A stretch of DNA of 64,000 nt, taken from positions 52,153,665-52,217,664 of the forward strand of contig OY754468.1 in NCBI GenBank assembly GCA_963575645.1. The letters run 5' to 3'. Position 1 is the first letter of the stretch. Each line of letters starts with the position of its first letter. Under the pieces are notes generated by a model. The model saw nothing but the letters and a program-made list of their open reading frames with translations, made no database searches and was not told the DNA's origin. Below, piece by piece: positions 57,397 through 64,000 of the stretch. Made by a program: the position numbers and the translations under genes. The stretch comes from Xanthostigma xanthostigma. Lineage: Eukaryota; Arthropoda; Insecta; Raphidioptera; Raphidiidae.

Positions 57397-57879
57397 TGAG
57401 TACATTTTTTTCACATTTTGAGTGATTTTAACAGGCAATAAAAAAAACATCTTCTTTACGACAACATTTTAATGCATTTCGGGAACCCTTCTTCCATCTT
57501 CAGCAAAAACTAAAGTGACGTAAAAAAGGTGCAAGAAAACGCTGTAATTGTGGTCATTGTGTTTAATTTTAATTATCTATCTCAACATTTATTTTGGGGA
57601 GTTCGCGCGGTAACACCAGGAATTATTGATAAGATTCTTTTTGTTTTGCGGTTTTTCCAGTGATTAAATGTTTGAATGCTTCCTTGACATATTTATTGCC
57701 CGGGCGTCATTATCTTTCCCTGCCTTGACTCATCTCAGGACCGCGCGAGAGAGGGGAAGGGCCTAGTCCCCGAACGCCAGAAACTACTCAAACAGGCTCT
57801 AATTTGTTCAGAGGAGCGCCACATTAATGTCATGCCCCGGACTCATTTTTTCCTTCGCACGACCCTGTCTTATATAATA

Positions 57880-58380
57880 TCATATATATTAATACGCTAA
57901 GGTTAAAGATGTTTGCCTCCCTTTTTATAAAAAACCTCACAATTTCTCCACATAAATTATATATCAGTTTACAGATAATTGCTTGCTCTACTGGCATCGA
58001 CAAATAAAAAATTTATTATTGCTTTTGTTTTTGTAAATTAATTAAAATGCAGCAACGCTGAACAACGTCTGCCCTCTGACGGCTTTAATTTTGAAACAGC
58101 GAGCAACGCTGAACAACGTCACAGCAATGCTGCATGATGCCATCTGACGGCTTAGCTCAACGCTTTTGCTACTTGCGCCTCTATATGACAATTTTAGTAA
58201 AATATTTCTTCGATCTGTCATCTGAGCTTCATATTGTAATACAACAAAAAGAAGAACGTTATAAGCAGTGTGCAAAATTAGAAACGAATTGAATACCTGC
58301 AATCATATTTAAAAAATAATTTTGTAAAGTGATAATTATTATACTTATTCAGTGCGAATAATTCGCACAGGTCACTCTAG
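57880..58380 (+). mobile_element. Non-autonomous Helitron-like element, copy 3
   Basis: Starts TCATATATATTAATACGC after an A and ends CTAG before a T, with the exact hairpin GTGCGAATAATTCGCAC about 10 nt inside. It is nearly identical to copy 1 through its whole length, so recent. It probably lies in the intron following the exon at 57076-57396. Confidence 0.85.
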
Positions 58381-58938
58381 TATAATAAATATAATAATCG
58401 CATTAATGCAACGTTGCATAAGGTTGCATAAAGGTATGCCAGCTGTTTGACAGCTTGACAAATTGGATTTGTCTAATCTCGTTAATAATTAGGTCAAAAG
58501 CACACGTGATAATTTTGAAGTCATACAAACGGTTTGATTATTAATGCGACGGAAATGTCTTTTCATTTGTAAGACGTATTTCAGGAGCGTAGCTTACGCT
58601 GTTTCGGCTGTAACAATGATGATTTATTAGCTAGGGAGCTCTGCCCACCAGCTCCCAAATCCTCATTAAAGAATAAACTTAACTATAAAGATCCATCAGT
58701 CGGGTACATGGAGTTAGTATGTTTTTTTTAACGAGGTTTCCGTCTTAACGAGACGATATTATCTGTTTTTCCCGTCCGGAAATTCGAGACGAGTTCGAAA
58801 CTAGGAGACAACGTTTTTTCGACGAGTCGGTATCTTTGAGCAATCCGATCTGGATTTTTTCTGCCGTCGAAACCACGCGGTTGCCTTTTTACAAATTTAA
58901 ATACTGCTCGCCCTTCTATTTTTTTCGGTTCATTTGAA
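58381..58938. other. Intergenic or intronic DNA
   Basis: A minus-strand open frame (about 58930-58728) reads like real protein in places (KIEGRAVFKFVKRQPRGFDG) but matches no family I know, and its start lies inside the next MITE. I do not call it a gene. Confidence 0.35.
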
Positions 58939-59200
58939 GCCTCCACTACACACGTGGCCAGCACCGCCACTCAAATAAGTGCCTATCATCGCCGCGATGA
59001 TTGCCTATCCCTCAACACAATCGTGCCGGTCCGATTGTGTGTACGGGCGCACAATGCTGGCCACGCATTCCTTTGATGTACCGACAATCAACCGATTACT
59101 GCCGATTACAGGCGATTATGTCCACGCACCGACGAATATGCCCTCTACACAATCGTGAGTGCCTGTAAGTGGCGGTGCTGGCCACGTGTGTAGTGGAGGC
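58939..59200. mobile_element. MITE with 33-bp inverted ends (GCCTCCACTACACACGTGGC)
   Basis: The inverted ends are GCCTCCACTACACACGTGGC (continuing CAGCACCGCCACT) and an exact inverse at 59168-59200. The inside carries ACAATCG repeats and is GC-richer than the surroundings. I could not settle a target duplication. Non-coding. Confidence 0.85.
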
Positions 59201-59493
59201 ATAAAAGGAGTCGCGATTATATAATGGCAGTTTTTTTGAAATACGATATTTGTCACGTTTCGGAACAAGTTTTTATTACCACCCAAGGTTGCCAACCTTG
59301 ACGGGTTTCTCTAATATCGCGTAAGTAATGTAAGTATGCAAGTAATTCGAGTCACCAGTTTAAAAAAAATCACATAAGAATGCGTCAAAGCATGACTTCT
59401 GATAGCTATTGTGGATTATAGACACTCGACAACAAAGCGAATTAACACACCTTAATCAGTGCCACACTCTTTTTCCTTTCCGTATTTGTATAA
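59201..59493. other. AT-rich DNA between repeats
   Basis: I see nothing specific. Confidence 0.35.
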
Positions 59494-60068
59494 TACTAGC
59501 GGTCCCGTCCCGGGAAGGGAGGAACATGAGTACACACATTCATCTTAGTTTACCGAAATGAATGTTGTGTCCAAATTTCATGATGATCGGAGTTACCGTT
59601 CAAAAGCTTTTGTCGATAAAAAGCAGTATTTATACTTTTTTTAACTAATATTTTTTTTAATTAATTAAATAAAATTCAAATAAATTTAAATGTAAGCCTT
59701 AGAAGAAAGCAATGTAGAAAATAAAAATATTTTCGCCCAACGTGGGGCTCGAACCCACGACCCTGATATTGACAGTCGCATGCTCTACCGATTGATCCAC
59801 CTGAGGTTGTGTTCTCACAACGCTAATATGAGTATATTTAGTTAGTGCATTTCACCTGAATAGAAGCTTATTTTTGAGATACATTTTGCAACATTTTTTA
59901 TTAATGCTCCGCTCCTAATGGTCGTAGCGTGATATTATATAGTCTATAGCCTTCCTCGATAAATGGGCTATTCAACAAAAAAAATTTTCAATTTGAACCA
60001 GTAGTTCCTGAGATTAGCGCGTTCAAACAAACAAACAAACTCTTCAGCTTTATATATTAGTATAGATA
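59494..60068 (+). mobile_element. RTE-like non-LTR tail with an embedded tRNA-Lys-like SINE head
   Basis: The start TACTAGCGGTCCCGTCCCGG and the end ACCAGTAGTTCCTGAGATTA, then AAACTCTTCAGCTTTATATA, have the form of a widespread arthropod RTE-type LINE or SINE 3' region. A minus-strand tRNA-Lys-like block lies within. The same tail recurs inverted at 63867-64000. No open frame remains. Confidence 0.6.
59734..59808 (-). repeat. tRNA-Lys-derived SINE head
   Basis: On the minus strand CAATCGGTAGAGCATG and GGGTCGTGGGTTCGAGCCCC, then ACGTTGGGCG, match tRNA-Lys very closely. The 5' acceptor half (ACCTCAGG) cannot pair with CGTTGGGCG and the anticodon arm is altered (GTC in the CTT position), so it is derived, not a working tRNA. 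Confidence 0.7.
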
Positions 60069-60385
60069 TGGATAATGTTGATGTGTATAATTAATTTCGT
60101 GCAAATCTATTGAACTATAAAAATACAGCTGGGACGCCGACCTTGAATTGCTGTGGGCGATATTTAAAATATAACTGTATAAAGGACACACCGACGTGGT
60201 TTGTTTTATGTGGGCACGGCTACGAACCATTGAATATAGAATTACGAACAGTATCCGTGAACCACAGACTCTCAGTCGAGTAGTAGTTATTTTTTTACCT
60301 CAAGAGACCGGAAATAACGAACGCATTAAAAATGTTCAGTCTAAAGCCCGCTCCAGACATGCGAAATACCACAAATGTCGAATAT

Positions 60386-60683
60386 ATACAGTGTAAACAC
60401 TATTTAACGTCACTCGATATAACGACAAACTCCTTAAAACGTCAAAATTACTCAACTCTAGTTGATTTACCTTGTTGCTCACGCAATGATACACTCTAAA
60501 TAACGACAACAATACGTCATCATCATAAACAGTACCTGTTTGTTATTTTGTTGCTTTGTTGTCGGCACCGTGCGTACTACAGCGCAAAACTGTCTGAACT
60601 AATAGCTTTTAACAGATTTGCTTCTGAGGAACTAATAGCTTGATTTAAGATGGATTTTCCCGTTTCTGTTAAAATCGAAATTA
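60386..60683. mobile_element. Partial pogo/Tigger-like end
   Basis: TACAGTGTAAACACTATTTAA then CGATATAACGACAAACTCC resembles the end of the element at 37019-37526. I could not find its partner end, so it is probably truncated. Confidence 0.45.
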
Positions 60684-61127
60684 GACTTTTGAAAAAAAAA
60701 TGATTATCGATTTTTTTATTGTATTTTAAAACTTTATTATAAATAATATTGATAATCGATGCGAAAAACTTTCAAAAAACTTTTTTTAAATTAATTATAA
60801 GCAATTTAAAATTGATAAAATATTTAAAAAAATCACGTGACTGCAAACGCACTAAAATTGTTTTTGACAGTTGTGACGTCATAATGGTAAAATGTATATA
60901 CGCAGTATACTATCAATGGCTTCTACATGTGTATTGACTAATACATTATGACGTCACATTATGTTCGGGAAATGTCGGCGCGTTCTCGGAACTGGGTACA
61001 AAAATTTATTTTTAATTTGATATAACTTTTGAATTATAACGAAAATAAAAAAAAGAAAAATAGTTTTGTTATAAAACTTATATACGATCTTTCCATTTAT
61101 GACAAAAAAAAATTTCATTCAAAAGCC
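60684..61127. mobile_element. MITE with GGCTTTTGAA ends, copy 2
   Basis: Nearly identical to 27128-27569 (the left end here is GACTTTTGAA). It includes the TGACGTCATAATG and CATTATGACGTCA pair. Confidence 0.75.
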
Positions 61128-61719
61128 CAATTGGTAGATTTGTATCTGTTATAACCAAGTTAAATAACGACGTAAGAAAGAAAATGTCGGAAGGCGCCTT
61201 TACTCTACTAACCAAATAATTCGCGAGGCGATTATTAAATGAAAACCGTTCGTATATAAATAAAATAAGTCCGCATATAAATTCGTCTACGTCAAGCCAT
61301 AATTAATATCTAGGTACGCGCCGTTTTCTGTTTTTATTTTAAATCAAAATAATTTTTGGCTCGTGAAAAAAAAATGCCAGATCTCTGTGAATGGTCGAAG
61401 ATTGTGTTTCATGTAATACCCAGAGCTCCTTGTAAACAAGTGCCAGTCGACTGCAGCTAAGAATAGACCTTATTGAAAATAATAACTTTTATTTTCTTTA
61501 TTCTGAGGTCGCCGCGGCTGTCAAACTTAAATGCGTTTAACGATCTAATTGGGATCGTTTTCAAAGCCAACGTACCAAATAATATTTTGACATGTAATGT
61601 AAGACCTCGCCATTGTTTATTTACCTTTTCTTAAATTTAAAAGGGAGCTTAAATCATATTTAATTATTAAAGCTTGTCTATATTCAGTACAAGAATTTTT
61701 TTAAATTAATTTTAATTAA
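61128..61719. other. AT-rich DNA
   Basis: I see no gene or defined repeat. Confidence 0.35.
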
Positions 61720-62139
61720 GAGTATTCGTCCCTGCAAACACGCCCTGCATCCTTCATCTCAAATCTTTTCCCCTCGCCTAAAAACGGTTCGCGCTCTCCC
61801 GACGCTATTTTTAAAGCTAGGGGGTTCTAGTAAACGCCAAATGAAAGACAAAGAATCAGACTACAGATCCTTCAGGCGAATTTTTTGAAAAAAAAATCCT
61901 GAAAAAACTTACAACCTTTTGAAAAAAATAATAAGTTACGTAATATTTCACACGTAGGCGAAACTGTTTTTCAAAAAATTCGCCTGAAGGATCTGTAGTC
62001 TGATTCTTTGTCTTTCATTTGGCGTTTACCAGAACCCTCTAGCTTTAAAAATAGCGTCGGGAGAGCGCGAACCGTTTTTAGGCGAGGGGAAAAGATTTGA
62101 GATGAAGGGTGCAGGGGGTGTTTGCAGGGACGAATACTC
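61720..62139. mobile_element. TTAA-flanked fold-back MITE with about 170-bp arms
   Basis: The element runs GAGTATTCGTCCCTGCAAAC to its inverse and is flanked by TTAA on both sides (61716-61719 and 62140-62143). A TTAA target points to a piggyBac- or Kolobok-type source. The arms extend inward to about 61890 and from about 61970, with only scattered mismatches and one-base indels. Non-coding. Confidence 0.88.
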
Positions 62140-63511
62140 TTAAGATAAAAATTAACCCTTGCTTGATGTGAAAAAAACAGTTAAAATGTGCTTTAAATAT
62201 GAGATAGATAACCGTTTGGATATGTAATTGATAAATCATTCCGCCGCGATAGTGGAAAAGTTTTGGATTCGAGTTCCGGCGGTGACAGTGTTTGAATATA
62301 TTTTTTTCTAATACAGCATTGTAGCAATGGGCGTTTCTTAACAATTTCCTACACCTCTTATTGTTATTAATACAAACATTCCCAGGTTCTAACCTGCCAA
62401 AAGTATAAATTGGGTTTTTAATACTGCGTAAATACTTACTACATTGAAAATATGGATATGGATATTGAACTAACAAAGGCTAATAATGTAACAACAATAA
62501 AAAAGACGCCCTAGAATTTTTGAGATTTAAAATTTTGACTGCCGTGAGCTCTTGTGAGTTATGTGTGTATTTTTAACAAATAAAAAATTATGAACTATAG
62601 TTTTAAGAATGCGCTCTCGAACGTGTCGCCCTGGTTTAGCTGCTTAGGCTGTTGGTAAATTCATTGCTTCCAAGATTTTTGATGATATCAGTAAAAAATA
62701 TCTGCTTTCGCAATGATCGCGCGTTTTATTGTTTTCTAGGAATATCTTTTTTTTATCTTCTGATAAATGATAAAGAATTTCAGATGAAAGTGACTGACAT
62801 TATATTAATTCTCGTATGACAATTATGACGATAAAAAATTTCGGTCGCAGTGCTAAACCCCGCCGACAATCTAGTGTATTTTCTAATCCAGACCATTGCA
62901 GCTTTGTTATGTAAACTTAAGATTGGTTTTTTGTCAAAATTTTAATCCCTTAATCAGTGACAATGCCGGCCCTGTTCATAATTATTTGGTAGTATTATGT
63001 ACCTATTTTATAAATTATTGATAATTATGCAATGGCCGCTCGGTATTGTCACAAAGCCTATCAAAAAATGTAAAAGATTTATTCAGTGTTCAACTACGAA
63101 ATAATTAACATTATTATAATTTAAAAGTTATTTAAAACTAGTAAGATAATCTAATATAATGAAATGCTATTCAAAATAGATTTATCTTGAAAATAGTCTA
63201 AAATAAATTAAAATAATGAAATTAAAATATTATTTAAAATCATAATAAAATTTAAAATCATTACAAATTTATTTAATCAAAATTAACGCACTGAATTGAT
63301 CCTTTTAAAACATTAAAATTATAATTACGTAAACTAAATTATTCAAGAAATAAAATTATTTTGAAAATTTTATGAAACTACTTTCATTTTAAAATAAAAA
63401 AACCTAAATTTGAAATAATTTATTAAAATACTAGTTAGCGGACACGGATTTATTAACTAAAGATTTGCAACGTTTTTTGAAGTTTTTTAGTTTTCTTGGA
63501 AGCGTGTATAC
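62140..63511. other. AT-rich DNA with a fragmentary tRNA-like block
   Basis: At 62242-62286 a compact sequence has CCGCCG and CGGCGG ends and a box B-like GGATTCGAGTTCC. It is too short for a tRNA and is probably a degraded SINE head. Nothing else is supported. Confidence 0.35.
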
Positions 63512-63605
63512 GTTACATCTTATGTGATATTGTATACAAACATGATTGCAGCATCTAGTCAAACTAATCATGTTGTTACAATATCACATAAGACATTGAA
63601 GTAAC
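63512..63605. repeat. Imperfect fold-back (GTTACATCTTATGTGATATT arms)
   Basis: The left arm 63512-63547 and right arm 63566-63605 share CTTATGTGATATTG and AACATGATT in inverted order. Non-coding. GC-richer sequence follows (to about 63710), including GAGTTCGGCTCC on the minus strand, a possible box B. Confidence 0.6.
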
Positions 63606-63866
63606 AGGATGCCTGGAGCCGAACTCACATCCCTTCATCAACTTGAAAAGACCTGATTGCATTGCCTAGGGGCCCGGACAGGGTTAATCCGGCCCTGTCC
63701 TCACCGCGTCTAGATATTATTAAACAAACCAAAAGGTAGCTCTAGAGAACGGTAAAGATCCCGTTAGAATTTTACATATTTAGTATTGATGACAAGGGGG
63801 CGGAACTGTTAGACCAAACTAAAATAATCTTTACACTTTTTACGTATTCGCGTCTAGAATTACCTA

Positions 63867-64000
63867 TATCTATACTAATATATAAAGCTGAAGAATTTGT
63901 TTGCGCTAATCTCAGAAACTACTGGTTCGAATTGAATTTTTTTTTTTTTTGTTGGATAGCCCATTTATCGAGTAAGGCTATATTATAATATTACGCTACG
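63867..64000 (-). mobile_element. RTE-like non-LTR tail, cut by window end
   Basis: Inverse of the 59900-60068 tail (ATCTATACTAATATATAAAG then GCTAATCTCAGAAACTACTG). It runs off the window. Confidence 0.6.

Noticed and set aside
58728-58970. Minus-strand open frame with protein-like stretches (VFKFVKRQPRGFDG)
   Set aside because: Its start falls inside the MITE at 58939-59200, no family is recognisable and no splice sites support it.
59734-59808. A functional tRNA-Lys gene
   Set aside because: The T arm matches, but the 5' acceptor half cannot pair and the anticodon arm is altered.
62078-62476. 132-codon minus-strand open frame
   Set aside because: It runs from a fragmentary tRNA-like block into the arm of the TTAA fold-back, so it is a chance frame through repeats.

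Overview
The window is arthropod, most likely insect, nuclear DNA. It is AT-rich, its spliced genes have GT-AG introns, and its gene set is animal: actin-binding LIM protein, mitoferrin, WWOX, PET117, a ciliary tektin, DHX16 and heparan sulfate 2-O-sulfotransferase. Introns and intergenic space are packed with short non-autonomous DNA transposons, Helitron-like elements, fold-back palindromes and tRNA-derived SINE heads. I could not fix the species.

Layout. (1) 420-4595 (+): the last exons of an Unc-115/ABLIM-type gene ending in a villin headpiece. (2) 4596-12943: its 3' region, then intergenic DNA with several MITEs and a Helitron. (3) 12944-28466 (+): a complete four-exon mitoferrin gene. 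Its 10.2 kb first intron holds an apparently whole 2.8 kb DNA transposon (16523-19354) encoding a DUF7869-type transposase with its own intron; its third intron holds a three-deep nest of transposons. (4) 28467-35202: intergenic DNA with two striking palindromes and a tandem array of mini-hairpins in an RTE-like tail. (5) 35203-39336 (-): complete six-exon WWOX, head to head with PET117 (39707-39946, +) across about 370 bp. (6) 41016-47596 (-): a ten-exon tektin with a long Cys/Pro-rich N-terminal extension and a 39-nt intron. (7) 48411-51098 (-): DHX16, coding region in one exon. (8) 53929-56118 (-): four-exon Hs2st. (9) 56976-57396 (+): the first one or two exons of an unrecognised secreted or membrane protein. 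(10) 57400-64000: almost pure repeats.

The genes do not form one pathway. Mitoferrin (mitochondrial iron import) and PET117 (cytochrome oxidase assembly) are both mitochondrial; DHX16 is spliceosomal; tektin is axonemal; Hs2st acts in the Golgi on heparan sulfate; Unc-115 binds actin.

Points that stand out: the spliced transposase with a 4-bp AAGT duplication and a repeated subterminal motif; one MITE family (five copies) whose T-run end lies 6, 12 and 40 nt upstream of 3' splice sites in three different genes; three Helitron-like copies with TC and CTAG ends; hAT MITEs with readable 8-bp duplications; and several long or perfect inverted repeats. I recognised no retrovirus-like, LTR or Polinton element and no CRISPR array.
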